64,000 nucleotides of DNA, from NCBI RefSeq assembly GCF_022627955.1, contig NZ_JABXGD010000002.1, forward strand, positions 558,001-622,000. Direction: 5' to 3'. This DNA comes from Microbacterium sp. C5A9. Its GTDB lineage: Bacteria > Actinomycetota > Actinomycetes > Actinomycetales > Microbacteriaceae. The notes under the pieces are model-generated. The model saw only the letters and a list, made by a program, of their open reading frames with translations. It had not been told where the DNA came from and made no database searches. Of the stretch, positions 50,822-60,259 are shown in pieces. How positions within the stretch are numbered: position 1 is the first letter of the stretch; every line of letters begins with the position of its first letter. Made by a program: the position numbers and the translations under genes.

Positions 50822-51253
50822 ATGAGCACCAGCGAACTCCCTGACATCCTCGCCGACATCCGTGACGGCTTCCTCGAGACGCCCGAGGCCGACCGGCTGC
50901 TGCTGCTGCTCGAGTACTCCAATGAGCTCCCCGAGGTCTCCGAGGAGGTCGCGAATCACCCGGAGATGTGCGAGCGCGTCGCCGAGTGCCAGTCACCGGT
51001 GTACATCTACGTCGAGGTGATCGACGACATCGTGACCATGCACGCGACGGCGCCGCCCGAGGCTCCCACGACACGCGGCTTCGCCAGCATCCTGGTGCAG
51101 GGCCTCACAGGTCTCACGGCCGACGAGGTGCTCGCGATCCCCGACGACTATCCGCAGTCCATCGGTCTCACGAAGGCCGTCTCACCGCTGCGGATCGGCG
51201 GCATGACCGGAATGCTCATGCGCGCCAAGAAGCAGGTCAGGCAGAAGCGCTGA
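50822..51253 (+). CDS. sufE: SufE-like sulfur acceptor protein
   Basis: 143 residues. The acceptor Cys is C56 in ECQSPVYIYVEV, with 'RLLLLLEYSNELPEV' and 'FASILVQGLTGLTADEVLAIPDDY' typical for SufE. It accepts persulfide sulfur for Fe-S cluster or other sulfur assembly; no sufS is nearby, so the upstream rhodanese may be the donor. The end overlaps the convergent hydrolase by 17 bases. Confidence 0.93.
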   Translation: MSTSELPDILADIRDGFLETPEADRLLLLLEYSNELPEVSEEVANHPEMCERVAECQSPVYIYVEVIDDIVTMHATAPPEAPTTRGFASILVQGLTGLTADEVLAIPDDYPQSIGLTKAVSPLRIGGMTGMLMRAKKQVRQKR

Positions 51254-52391
51254 GCCCCTGGTCGCGGAGCCAGTCCGTGATCGCCGCGCTCCACCCCATC
51301 TGGTCGTAGTTCCACAGCTTGGTGTGCCTGGCGACCGAGAACCGCGGCATCGTCACGATGTCGGGGCGCGCTCGCTGTAGGGCGTGCGATGCGTCTGCGG
51401 GCACGAAGCCGTCGTCGTCGCTGTGCAGGATCAGGATAGGGAGGTCCAGCTCGTCCGCGCGCGCGACGATGTCGAGCCGGTCGAACGAGATCGCCTCATC
51501 CGCGCCGCTGAGACGCGCGGTCAGCGGCACCGAGAGTGCACCCATCGCGAGGTCCGGCAGCGGCGCCCGCATGCCCGCCTTCTTGGCCTGGAACCGCAGC
51601 ACGGTGCGCCAGTCGACGACCGGCGACTCCAGGATGAGGCCGGCCAGCCGTCCGCGATTGCCGGAGTTGAGAGCCGTCTGCAGCGCGACCGCCCCACCCA
51701 TGGACCAGCCCATCAGCACGACCCGCTCCGCGCCGCGGCGCAGCGCGTAGGAGATCGCGGCGTCGACGTCGCGCCACTCCGCCGCTCCGAGGGCGTAGGC
51801 GCCGCTCCGACTGCGCGGGGCTTCGCCGTCGTTGCGGTACGAGACCACGAGGTTCGGGAACCCGGCCGCGTGCAGCACGGGCACCGCGCGCAGGCACTCC
51901 GCACGGGTCACGCCGCGTCCGTGCACCTGGATCACCCAGGTCTTCGACTCTGCCGGGAAGAACCAGGCAGGGCATGGCCCCGCGGGCGAGCCGATCAGGA
52001 CGTTCTCCCAGCGCAGGTGCAGCTCGCTCGGCGAAGAGTAGTACCACCCGCTGAATGCGGCGGCGCGGTCGACCCGTGCGCCCGGTTCGATCTGGGTGAG
52101 CAGCTTGCGTCTCACGGTGCCCGAGTCCGCGCCGAGCACGGCACCGAGCTTCACGTAACCGTGGGTGCCGGACGTGAACAGCCCATAGCGGCCCGGCAGC
52201 TCCGTATCGGGAGTGCGCGTGAGCTCGATGGTCTGCGCGCCGGTGTCGACCGCGAGGATCTCGACATCTGCGGGCCGCTTGGCCGGCAGAACCACCCGCC
52301 GGGCGATGCTGAGCACCAACAGCGTCATCGCCCCTCCGAGGGCGAACAATCCGGGGACAAGGAGCGCAACGGCGTGCCTGAGACTCTTCAT
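51237..52391 (-). CDS. Alpha/beta hydrolase with an N-terminal membrane segment
   Basis: 384 residues. A hydrophobic segment at about 8-30 anchors it or acts as a signal. An unusual non-hydrolase region follows to about residue 145, then the alpha/beta fold: 'TWVIQVHGRGVTRAECLRAV' (oxyanion area), nucleophile elbow GWSMGG with S230, Asp in 'LPILILHSDDDGFVPADAS' and His in 'VARHTKLWNYD'. Function unknown; similar proteins are near rnd and sufE in related genomes. Confidence 0.88.
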   Translation of the reverse strand: MKSLRHAVALLVPGLFALGGAMTLLVLSIARRVVLPAKRPADVEILAVDTGAQTIELTRTPDTELPGRYGLFTSGTHGYVKLGAVLGADSGTVRRKLLTQIEPGARVDRAAAFSGWYYSSPSELHLRWENVLIGSPAGPCPAWFFPAESKTWVIQVHGRGVTRAECLRAVPVLHAAGFPNLVVSYRNDGEAPRSRSGAYALGAAEWRDVDAAISYALRRGAERVVLMGWSMGGAVALQTALNSGNRGRLAGLILESPVVDWRTVLRFQAKKAGMRAPLPDLAMGALSVPLTARLSGADEAISFDRLDIVARADELDLPILILHSDDDGFVPADASHALQRARPDIVTMPRFSVARHTKLWNYDQMGWSAAITDWLRDQGLSASA

Positions 52392-52416
52392 CGCTTCCTG
52401 ACTCTAGCCTGTTGCC

Positions 52417-52998
52417 GTGACCGCACACCCCGATGCCGGGACGATCTTCGACGCCGCCGTGGCGGAACTCCGTGACACGGCGTTCCGCACCGACCTCACG
52501 GTACGCGAGATCTCCACCCCCCAGGGCCTCGCGCCGTATGCGCTGGCGCTGGCCGCCGACGTCCGCCCCGACGACACCGGGGAGTCCGTGTACGGGACCG
52601 GCCGCTTCGTGCTGCTGTATGACCCGGAGGCCCCCACCGCCTGGGGCGGGGCATGGCGCATCGTGATCTTCGCTCAGGCTCCGCTCGAGACCGAGATCGG
52701 CACCGACCCGCTGCTCGCCGACGTCACGTGGTCGTGGCTCGTCGATGCGCTCGACTCTCGCGGCGCCCTGTACCACGCCGAATCCGGCACCTCGACGAAG
52801 ACCCTCTCGAAGGGCTTCGGGGGCCTCGCCGACGAAGGCGACGGAGCGCAGATAGAATTGAGGGCGTCCTGGACGCCCGCAAGCCCCTTCCGACCGCACG
52901 TCGAGGCATGGGCTGAACTGGTGGGAATGCTGGCGGGTCTTCCGCCGGGTTCCGAGGGCATCGCCGTGATCGGCGCGCGAAAGGCAGCACGTGACTGA
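52417..52998 (+). CDS. DUF3000 protein
   Basis: 193 residues. It matches the actinobacterial DUF3000 family along its length: 'FRTDLTVREISTPQGLAPYALALAADV', 'GRFVLLYDPEAPTAWGGAWRIVIFAQAPLETEIGTDPLLADVTWSWLVDAL' and 'TLSKGFGGL'. The role is unknown, but it is almost always upstream of RNase D, as here, with an 8-base overlap. That conserved coupling suggests a joint RNA-processing function. Confidence 0.93.
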   Translation: MTAHPDAGTIFDAAVAELRDTAFRTDLTVREISTPQGLAPYALALAADVRPDDTGESVYGTGRFVLLYDPEAPTAWGGAWRIVIFAQAPLETEIGTDPLLADVTWSWLVDALDSRGALYHAESGTSTKTLSKGFGGLADEGDGAQIELRASWTPASPFRPHVEAWAELVGMLAGLPPGSEGIAVIGARKAARD

Positions 52999-54184
52999 AT
53001 ACTCCGTGATCTCCGACGTCTCGGAGTTCCATGCGGCATGCGCCACGCTGGCCGCAGGAACCGGCCCGGTGGCCGTCGACGTCGAGCGGGCATCCGGATT
53101 CCGCTACTCGCAGCGGGCCTACCTCGTCCAGGTCTACCGGCGCGACGCCGGAGTCTTCCTGTTCGACCCACCGGCACTCGGCGACTTCAGCGCGCTGCAG
53201 GCCGCCATCGGCGACGTGCAGTGGATCTTCCACGCCGCCAGTCAGGACCTCCCCTCGCTCCGCGAGCTCGACCTCCTTCCGCCGTCGATCTTCGACACCG
53301 AGTTGGCATCGCGCCTGCTGGGGCACGAGCGCGTCGGGCTCGCCGCGGTCGTCGAGAGCACCCTGGGGATCACGCTCAAGAAGGAGCACTCGGCCGCCGA
53401 CTGGTCGACGCGTCCCCTGCCCGCGGCATGGCTCGAGTATGCGGCTCTCGATGTGCTCCACCTCGTCGACGTGTATGAGGCGCTCACCCTCGAACTCGAA
53501 GAGCAGGGCAAGACCGAGTACGCGGCCGAGGAGTTCGCCGCGACGCTGACCCGGCTCCCCAAGCCCCCGCGCGAGGATCCCTGGCGCCGTCTGAGCGGAC
53601 TGCATCAGGTGCGCGGCGCCCGCAATCTCGCCGTGGCTCGTGCGCTCTGGCAGGCGCGGGAATCGTTCGCTCAGGAGCAGGACGTGTCTCCCGGGCGCCT
53701 GGTGCCCGATCGCTCGCTCATCGCCGCAGTGCTCGCCAACCCGCAGAGCAAGCAGGCGCTCGCCGGCATCAAGGAGTTCCAGGGTCGAGCCAGCCGCACG
53801 CAGCTGGACCGCTGGTGGCAGGCCATGGTCGAGGGCCGCACCACCGAGGAGCTGCCCCGTGAGCGCGTGCCCAGCGACACCCTGCCGCCGCCCCGAGCCT
53901 GGTCGGACCGCAATCCCGAGGCCGACGCCCGGCTGAAGGCTGCGCGGCCGCTCGTCGAGGCCACGGCCGAAGAGCTCGGCATGCCGACCGAGAACCTGCT
54001 CACCCCGGATTACCTCCGACGCATCGCCTGGGATGTGCCGGGAACGACCCCGGAGGCGATCTCCGAGGCCCTCGCGACGCTCGGTGCGCGGCCGTGGCAG
54101 ATTGCACAGACTGCACAGAAGATCGCCGCCGCCTTTGTAGAGGCGGCGCAACCCGCCGACGAGGCGTCCGCCCCCGCTTCGTAG
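52991..54184 (+). CDS. rnd: Ribonuclease D family 3'-5' exonuclease with HRDC domain
   Basis: 397 residues. DEDDy exonuclease motifs are 'VAVDVERASGFRYSQRAYLVQVYRRD' (D30, E32), 'IFHAASQDLPSLRELDLLPP' and 'YAALDVLHLVDVYEAL' (the Tyr-x3-Asp of exo III). An HRDC domain lies at about 210-290 ('RNLAVARALWQARESFAQEQDVSPGRLVPDRSLIA'). RNase D trims tRNA and other RNA 3' ends. GTG start at 52991 overlaps DUF3000 by 8 bases. Confidence 0.94.
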   Translation: MTEYSVISDVSEFHAACATLAAGTGPVAVDVERASGFRYSQRAYLVQVYRRDAGVFLFDPPALGDFSALQAAIGDVQWIFHAASQDLPSLRELDLLPPSIFDTELASRLLGHERVGLAAVVESTLGITLKKEHSAADWSTRPLPAAWLEYAALDVLHLVDVYEALTLELEEQGKTEYAAEEFAATLTRLPKPPREDPWRRLSGLHQVRGARNLAVARALWQARESFAQEQDVSPGRLVPDRSLIAAVLANPQSKQALAGIKEFQGRASRTQLDRWWQAMVEGRTTEELPRERVPSDTLPPPRAWSDRNPEADARLKAARPLVEATAEELGMPTENLLTPDYLRRIAWDVPGTTPEAISEALATLGARPWQIAQTAQKIAAAFVEAAQPADEASAPAS

Positions 54185-54257
54185 GTTCGATCCAACCGAT
54201 TCCTCCCGGTTTCGGGGCCTCCATAGACTGAGGCCACCGCACAAACTTGGAGGCAGA

Positions 54258-55463
54258 GTGGCCGAGATCTCGGACGTCTTCTTCGTCGATGGAGTGCGCA
54301 CCCCCTTCGGGCGCGCCGGCGAAAAGGGCATGTACTGGAACACCCGCGCAGATGACCTCGCCGTGAAGGCGACCATCGGCCTGATGGAGCGGAACTCGGC
54401 CGTCCCGGCCGACCGCATCGACGATGTGGCGATCGCCGCGACGAGCCAGACCGGCGACCAGGGTCTCACCCTGGGCCGTTCCGTGGCGATCCTCGCCGGA
54501 CTCCCGCAGACGGTGCCGGGCCTGGCCGTCGAGCGCATGTGCGCCGGCGCGATGACCAGCGTCACCACCATGGGCGCATCGATCGGCGTGGGCATGTACG
54601 ACTTCGCCCTCGCCGGCGGTGTCGAGCACATGGGCCACCACCCGATCGGCGGCAACGCCGACCCCAACCCGCGCTTCGTGGCCGAGCGGATGGTCGATCC
54701 GGGCGCGCTGAACATGGGCGTCACGGCGGAGCGCATCTTCGACCGCTTCCCGCATCTGACCAAGGAGCGCTCCGACCGGTTCGGCATGCTCAGCCAGCAC
54801 AAGGTGCAGGCCGCGTACGACGCCGGCAAGATCCAGCCCGACCTCGTGCCGGTGGCGACGAAGGATGCCGACGGCGCCTGGGGTCTCGCCACGGAGGACG
54901 AGGGCCGCCGTCCGCAGACCACGATGGAGGATCTCGCTGCGCTCAAGACCCCGTTCCGTCCGCACGGCCGAGTGACCGCCGGAACCTCGTCACCGCTCAC
55001 CGACGGCGCGACGATGTCGCTGCTCGCGGGCGGTGGGGCGGTGAAGGAATTCGGACTCGCGCCGAAGATGCGCATGGTCTCGTTCGCCTTCGCCGGCGTG
55101 CAGCCGGAGATCATGGGCATCGGTCCGATCCCCTCGACCGAGAAGGCACTGAAGAAGGCGGGCCTGACGATCGCCGACATCGGCCTCTTCGAGCTGAACG
55201 AGGCGTTCGCGATCCAGGTCATCTCCCTGCTCGACCACTTCGGCATCGCCGACGACGACCCCCGCGTCAACCAGTGGGGCGGCGCCATCGCACTCGGACA
55301 CCCGCTCGCGGCATCCGGTGTGCGTCTGATGATCCAGCTCGCGGCGCAGTTCGCCGAGCGCCCCGATGTGCGCTACGGCCTCACGGCCATGTGCGTCGGA
55401 CTCGGCCAGGGCGGCTCCGTCATCTGGGAGAACCCGCACTACGACGGCAAGAAGAGGAAGTAA
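54258..55463 (+). CDS. fadA: Thiolase (acetyl-CoA acyltransferase), FadA type
   Basis: 401 residues. Catalytic cysteines are C95 in ERMCAGAMT and the C-terminal CVGLGQGG; the histidine is in GHPLAASG, and LNEAFA is the conserved Asn-Glu loop. It performs the last step of fatty acid beta-oxidation. GTG at 54258 follows GGAGGC, and a -10-like TAGACT precedes it. The next gene starts six bases after its stop, forming a fadA-fadB operon. Confidence 0.96.
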   Translation: MAEISDVFFVDGVRTPFGRAGEKGMYWNTRADDLAVKATIGLMERNSAVPADRIDDVAIAATSQTGDQGLTLGRSVAILAGLPQTVPGLAVERMCAGAMTSVTTMGASIGVGMYDFALAGGVEHMGHHPIGGNADPNPRFVAERMVDPGALNMGVTAERIFDRFPHLTKERSDRFGMLSQHKVQAAYDAGKIQPDLVPVATKDADGAWGLATEDEGRRPQTTMEDLAALKTPFRPHGRVTAGTSSPLTDGATMSLLAGGGAVKEFGLAPKMRMVSFAFAGVQPEIMGIGPIPSTEKALKKAGLTIADIGLFELNEAFAIQVISLLDHFGIADDDPRVNQWGGAIALGHPLAASGVRLMIQLAAQFAERPDVRYGLTAMCVGLGQGGSVIWENPHYDGKKRK

Positions 55464-55469
55464 GCCCCG

Positions 55470-57629
55470 ATGGCACACTCGATTTCCGAACAGTACGCGA
55501 ACGTCGACTTCTCCCCCATCCAGGCCCTCACCGACGGCGAGGTGATCACGCACAGCCCTGTGCGCGACATCCGGCTCGCGTCGGGCAAGGTGCTCGCGCT
55601 GATCACTCTCGACAACGGACGGGACCACACCCGCCCGAACACCCTGGGCCCCGCCACGCTCACGCAGCTCGGCGAGACACTCGACGGTCTCGCCGCTCGC
55701 GCGTCGGCCGGAGAGATCCAGGCGGTCGGCATCACCGGCAAGCAGTACATCCTGGCCGCCGGCGCCGACCTCTCCGACATCAGCAAGGTCGGCTCGCGCG
55801 ACAACGCGCGCCTGATCGCGCAGCTCGGGCACAAGGTGCTGGGCAAGCTCGGCGAGCTCGGCGTCCCCTCGTTCGCGTTCGTCAACGGGCTCGCGCTCGG
55901 CGGCGGCCTCGAGATCGCGCTGAACTCCAGCTATCGCACGGTCGACGCCTCGGCTGCGGCGATCGCGCTCCCCGAGGTCTTCCTCGGCATCATCCCGGGC
56001 TGGGGCGGGGCGTACCTGCTGCCGAACCTGATCGGCATCGAGAACGCGCTCGAGGTCGTCATCTCCAACCCGCTCAAGCAGAACCGGATGCTGAAGCCGC
56101 AGCAGGCGTTCGACCTCGGCATCGTCGATGCGATCTTCCCCGCGGCGAACTACCTCGAGAACTCGCTGGCCTGGGCGGATGCCGTCCTCGGTGGTAAGAA
56201 GGTCGAGCGCAAGAACGAGCCGGGCAAGATCGAGCGCCTCACCAAGTGGCCGATCGCCATCAAGATGGCCCGCGGGATGCTCGAGTCGAAGATCGGCACC
56301 GTGCCCAAGTCGCCGTACGCCGCGCTCGAGCTCCTCGACAGGGCGAAGAGCGGCACGAAGGCCGAGGGCTTCGCCCGCGAGGACGAGGCACTCGCCGAGC
56401 TCGTGACGGGCGACCAGTTCGCGGCATCCATGTACGCGTTCGATCTCGTACAGAAGCGCGCGAAGCGGCCTGTGGGCGCGCCGGACAAGGCTCTCGCCAA
56501 GAAGGTCACCAAGGTCGGCATCATCGGTGCGGGGCTCATGGCCAGCCAGTTCGCGCTGCTGTTCGTGCGCAAGCTGCAGGTGCCGGTGCTGATCACCGAC
56601 CTCGACCAGGCGCGCGTCGACAAGGGCGTGGCGTACATCCACGAGGAGATCGGCAAGCTCGAGGGCAAGGGGCGCCTGGACGCGGACTCCGCGAACAAGC
56701 TGCGTGCGCTCGTCACCGGCACCACCGACAAGAGCCTCTACGCGGACTGCGACTTCGTCATCGAGGCCGTGTTCGAAGAGGTCGGCGTCAAGCAGCAGGT
56801 GTTCGGGGAGATCGAGAAGATCATCGCCGAGGACGCGATCCTCGCCACCAACACCTCGTCGCTCTCGGTCGAGGAGATCGGTGCGAAGCTCGCTCACCCC
56901 GAGCGTCTCGTCGGGTTCCACTTCTTCAACCCGGTCGCGGTGATGCCGCTGATCGAGATCGTGAAGACGCCGACGACGTCGGAGGGGGCACTCTCGACCG
57001 CGTTCGTCGTCGCGAAGAACCTCGGCAAGAACGCGGTGCTCACCGCGGATGCTCCGGGCTTCGTGGTGAACCGTCTGCTGGCCAAGGTCATGGGCGAGGC
57101 TGCGCGCGCGGTGTACGAGGGCACCCCGATCACCGACGTGGAGAAGGCGTTCGCGCCCCTCGGACTTCCGATGGGGCCCTTCCAGCTGATCGACCTGGTC
57201 GGGTGGAAGGTCGCCGCTCACGTGCAGGACACGATGGCGCACGCGTTCCCGGATCGCTTCTATGCGAACGAGAACTTCCACGCTCTCGCGGAGCTCGACG
57301 CGGTGATCGAGAAGGACAAGGGCGGCCGGGTGACCGGCTGGACGAAGCAGGCCGAGAAGCTGCTGAAGCCCGCCGTCGGCTCGACGCCCGCGTCGGCCGA
57401 AACGATCCTGCAGCGCGTTCAGGACGGGCTCGCGAGCGAGATCAAGCTCATGCTCGACGAGGGCGTGGTACCCGAGGTCGAGGACATCGACCTGTGCCTC
57501 ATCCTCGGCGCCGGCTGGCCCTTCATCGACGGCGGGGCCTCGCCCTACCTCGATCGCGAGGGCGCCTCGCAGCGCGCCTTCGGCGGGGAGTTCCACACCC
57601 CGCAGATCCGCGGCATCGAGAACCGCTGA
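55470..57629 (+). CDS. fadB: Multifunctional beta-oxidation protein: enoyl-CoA hydratase/3-hydroxyacyl-CoA dehydrogenase
   Basis: 719 residues. The N-terminal crotonase domain has 'AGADLSDI' and 'NGLALGGGLEIALNSSYR' (oxyanion hole) and 'LPEVFLGIIPGWGGAYLLPNL' (catalytic Glu). The dehydrogenase domain starts near 345 with 'KVGIIGAGLMASQFALL' (Rossmann) and has 'ATNTSSLSVEEI', 'GFHFFNPVAVMPL' and 'GFVVNRLL'. It forms a complex with FadA for fatty acid degradation. The gene pair follows RNase D on the same strand. Confidence 0.96.
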   Translation: MAHSISEQYANVDFSPIQALTDGEVITHSPVRDIRLASGKVLALITLDNGRDHTRPNTLGPATLTQLGETLDGLAARASAGEIQAVGITGKQYILAAGADLSDISKVGSRDNARLIAQLGHKVLGKLGELGVPSFAFVNGLALGGGLEIALNSSYRTVDASAAAIALPEVFLGIIPGWGGAYLLPNLIGIENALEVVISNPLKQNRMLKPQQAFDLGIVDAIFPAANYLENSLAWADAVLGGKKVERKNEPGKIERLTKWPIAIKMARGMLESKIGTVPKSPYAALELLDRAKSGTKAEGFAREDEALAELVTGDQFAASMYAFDLVQKRAKRPVGAPDKALAKKVTKVGIIGAGLMASQFALLFVRKLQVPVLITDLDQARVDKGVAYIHEEIGKLEGKGRLDADSANKLRALVTGTTDKSLYADCDFVIEAVFEEVGVKQQVFGEIEKIIAEDAILATNTSSLSVEEIGAKLAHPERLVGFHFFNPVAVMPLIEIVKTPTTSEGALSTAFVVAKNLGKNAVLTADAPGFVVNRLLAKVMGEAARAVYEGTPITDVEKAFAPLGLPMGPFQLIDLVGWKVAAHVQDTMAHAFPDRFYANENFHALAELDAVIEKDKGGRVTGWTKQAEKLLKPAVGSTPASAETILQRVQDGLASEIKLMLDEGVVPEVEDIDLCLILGAGWPFIDGGASPYLDREGASQRAFGGEFHTPQIRGIENR

Positions 57630-57640
57630 TCGGATGCAGA

Positions 57641-57671
57641 GAAGGGGGTCGCGCTCGGCGCGGCCCCCTTC
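57641..57671. terminator. Hairpin after fadB
   Basis: GAAGGGGG (57641-57648) pairs with CCCCCTTC (57664-57671), and the stem extends inward through CGCG bases with one mismatch. It lies just past the fadB stop and before the convergent GMC gene. Confidence 0.7.
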
Positions 57672-57692
57672 GTCATGTCCGCTGGTCGGATG

Positions 57693-59351
57693 CTACGCCG
57701 TCTGATCGGGGCGCTCGTCGACGTCCCCCGAGAGAGGCCAGAACGACAGCGCCCGCTCGGCGAGTGCGGTGATCGTCAACGACGGGTTCACCCCCGGATT
57801 CGCGGGTACCGCCGCCCCATCGACGACGTGCAGTCCCGGATGTCCCCACACGCGGTGGAAACGGTCGACGACGCCGGTCTCCGGCGATGCGGAGATCACC
57901 GCACCGCCCAGGAAGTGCGCGGTGAGCGGGATGCCGAAGACCTCGGGCCACGAGCCTCGCGCCTCCGCGGGCACGCCGCCCTCCTTCTGCATCCGCGCGG
58001 CGATCGCGGCGGCGGCACGGTGCGCCTGCGGCAGGTGGCTCGGATTCGGCTCCCCGTGCCCCTGCGTACTCGTCATGACCAGGCGTCCGAATCGCCGGCG
58101 CAGAGACAGCGTGAGCGAGTTGTCGACGGTCTGCATGACGAGGGCGATGATGCCGCGTTCGCTCCACCGCCGGAGAGACCCCAGGCGCAGCTGACGGATC
58201 GGCGCTCGGACGAGACGACCGACGAGGTGGCCCAGCCGGCGGCCCAGCGAGAGATCGCCCGGAACCATGATCGACGCGAGTGCTCCCATGAGGTTCGACC
58301 CGGGCCCGTACCGGACGTTCTCGACATGGGTGCGCTCGTCGACGTGGAACGAGGTCGTGATGGCGACGCCCCTCGCGAGGTCGAGGGAGGTCGGCACCCG
58401 GGTCGCGACAGCGCCGTCGAGCGCTTCGGAGTTGGTTCTCGTGAGTCGCCCGACGGCGTCGGACACTCGGGGAAGAGCACCGGAGTGCTTCATCCGATGC
58501 AGCAGCTGCTGGGTGCCCCAGGTGCCGGCGGCGAGGACGACCTGGCGGGCGCGGACAGTGCGTCGCTCACGACGCAGCCAGGCTCCGCTGCGCTCCGTCG
58601 TGACGGCGAACCCGCCGTCCGCGAGCTCACGCACCTCGATGACCGTGCGAAGCGGCTCGATCACCGCACCGCGCCGCTCCGCGAGAGCGAGGTAGTTCTT
58701 CATGAGGGTGTTCTTGGCACCGACACGGCATCCGACCATGCAGTTTCCGCAGAGCGTGCAGCCGGTGCGATCGGGGCCCTCTCCGTCGAAGAAGGGATCG
58801 GTCGTTCGCTCCCCCGGCTTCCCGAACCACACGCCCACAGGCGCGAGGCGGAAGGTGCCGCCGACGCCGAGATCCTCTGCAGCGCCTGCCATGATGCGTT
58901 CGACGGGGCCCGAATGCAGGTAGCGCTCGACCACGCCGAGCATCCGCTTCGCGGTCGCGTAGTGCGGTGCCAGCTCGGCGTCCCAGTCGGCGAGTCCCTC
59001 CCATTGCGGGTCCGTGAAGAACGACCCACCGGGCTGATAGAGGGTGTTGGCGTAGTTCAGCGAGCCACCCCCGACTCCTGCACCGGCGAGAATCATCACG
59101 TGTGGCAGGCGATGGATGCGCTGGATACCGTAGCAGCCGATCGCAGGCGCCCAGAGATAGCGACGCACGTCCCAGCTCGTCTTCGCGAAGTCCTCGTCCT
59201 CGAAGCGTCGCCCCGCCTCGTAGACCAGAACCCGGTAGCCCTTCTCGACCAGGCGCAGGGCCGCGACCGAGCCGCCGAACCCCGAACCGATCACGACGAC
59301 GTCCTCGTCGAACGGCGTGCTCTCTCGTGCTTTGCTGCCGGTGTCAGGCAC
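57693..59351 (-). CDS. GMC-type FAD-dependent oxidoreductase (cholesterol-oxidase-like)
   Basis: 552 residues. FAD dinucleotide motif 'DVVVIGSGFGGSVAALRLVEKGYRVLVYEAG'; 'GAGVGGGSLNYANT', 'VFGIPLTAHFLGGAVISASPETGVVD' and the C-terminal 'HVVDGAAVPANPGVNPSLTITALAERA' are conserved in the family. GTG start at 59351 overlaps the lipid-kinase stop by 8 bases. The 'CTLCGNCMVGCRVGAKNT' cysteine cluster near residue 200 is shared with cholesterol-oxidase-like actinobacterial proteins. Substrate not shown; sterol or alcohol oxidation is plausible. Confidence 0.88.
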   Translation of the reverse strand: MPDTGSKARESTPFDEDVVVIGSGFGGSVAALRLVEKGYRVLVYEAGRRFEDEDFAKTSWDVRRYLWAPAIGCYGIQRIHRLPHVMILAGAGVGGGSLNYANTLYQPGGSFFTDPQWEGLADWDAELAPHYATAKRMLGVVERYLHSGPVERIMAGAAEDLGVGGTFRLAPVGVWFGKPGERTTDPFFDGEGPDRTGCTLCGNCMVGCRVGAKNTLMKNYLALAERRGAVIEPLRTVIEVRELADGGFAVTTERSGAWLRRERRTVRARQVVLAAGTWGTQQLLHRMKHSGALPRVSDAVGRLTRTNSEALDGAVATRVPTSLDLARGVAITTSFHVDERTHVENVRYGPGSNLMGALASIMVPGDLSLGRRLGHLVGRLVRAPIRQLRLGSLRRWSERGIIALVMQTVDNSLTLSLRRRFGRLVMTSTQGHGEPNPSHLPQAHRAAAAIAARMQKEGGVPAEARGSWPEVFGIPLTAHFLGGAVISASPETGVVDRFHRVWGHPGLHVVDGAAVPANPGVNPSLTITALAERALSFWPLSGDVDERPDQTA

Positions 59352-60258
59352 GATCTGCCTCCTTCGCCGTCGGCACCAGCACGGTGAGAGCAGCCGCCCG
59401 GATCCCGATCGTGCACTCGTCCTCTCCGATGCGCTCGCCGTCGGCGTACACGACGAGATCCGGTGCGCTCACCGTCACGGAGCGGGCGCGCCGGTGCACC
59501 ACCTCGCGACGCGACAGGTGGGTACCTCGGAGCAACAGCGGGAACAGCCGCAGCAGTCGACGTCGGCTCAGTGGCGCGACCTGCACGAGATCGAGCAATC
59601 CGTCATCCGCTGCCGCTCCGGCGCACACCGGCATGCCGCCCCCGTAGCTCGCCGTGTTGCCGACGGCGACGAGAGTACCGGGCGACGCGACGGCCTCCGC
59701 TCCGTCGACGGACACCGTGAACGCCATCAGGCGCAGGCGCACGAGCTCGATCGCGAGAGCGAGGTAATAGCGCAGCACCCCGGGCGGCCACCGGAGCCGA
59801 TTAGTGCGATCGCTCACCTTCGCATCGAAGCCGAGCGCCGCGATCGTGAGGAACGTCACCACGCGACCCGCGGTGCGGATCTCCCCGACGTCGATCGCCC
59901 GGGGCACGCCGGAGAGAGCGAGATCGGCCGCGGCGACCGGATCGTGGCGGGGCAGTCCCAGAGCCCGTGCGAGGTCGTTGCCGGTGCCGGCCGGCACCAG
60001 CGCGACGGGGACGGACACGGCGCAGAGCGCGTCGAGGATGCCCGACAGCGTGCCGTCTCCGCCGATGACCACAAGAACTCGGGGATGCTCCTCGAGTGCT
60101 CGCGTCGTCAGAGCCAGGCTCGATGCCGCGGAGTCACCGGCGAAGACGCGGACCTCGGCCCCGCTCCCACGCAGATGGGCCACGACCGCGTCGGTCTCCC
60201 GCCCACCACGCCCTTTGCCCGCGAAGGGGTTGGACAGCACGGCGACGTGGTCGACCAT
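59344..60258 (-). CDS. Diacylglycerol kinase (YegS/DgkB-like) family lipid kinase
   Basis: 304 residues. 'GGDGTLSGILDAL' (the GGDGT nucleotide site) and 'LVPAGTGNDLARALG' (GTGND) define the DAGK catalytic domain. The C-terminal domain has 'YGGGMPVCAGAAADDGLLDLVQVAPLSRRRLL', as usual. Members phosphorylate diacylglycerol, ceramide or related lipids. The start ATG lies one base from the AGPS-like stop, and the 3' end overlaps the GMC gene, so all three are one operon. Confidence 0.92.
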   Translation of the reverse strand: MVDHVAVLSNPFAGKGRGGRETDAVVAHLRGSGAEVRVFAGDSAASSLALTTRALEEHPRVLVVIGGDGTLSGILDALCAVSVPVALVPAGTGNDLARALGLPRHDPVAAADLALSGVPRAIDVGEIRTAGRVVTFLTIAALGFDAKVSDRTNRLRWPPGVLRYYLALAIELVRLRLMAFTVSVDGAEAVASPGTLVAVGNTASYGGGMPVCAGAAADDGLLDLVQVAPLSRRRLLRLFPLLLRGTHLSRREVVHRRARSVTVSAPDLVVYADGERIGEDECTIGIRAAALTVLVPTAKEADRA

Positions 60259-60259
60259 G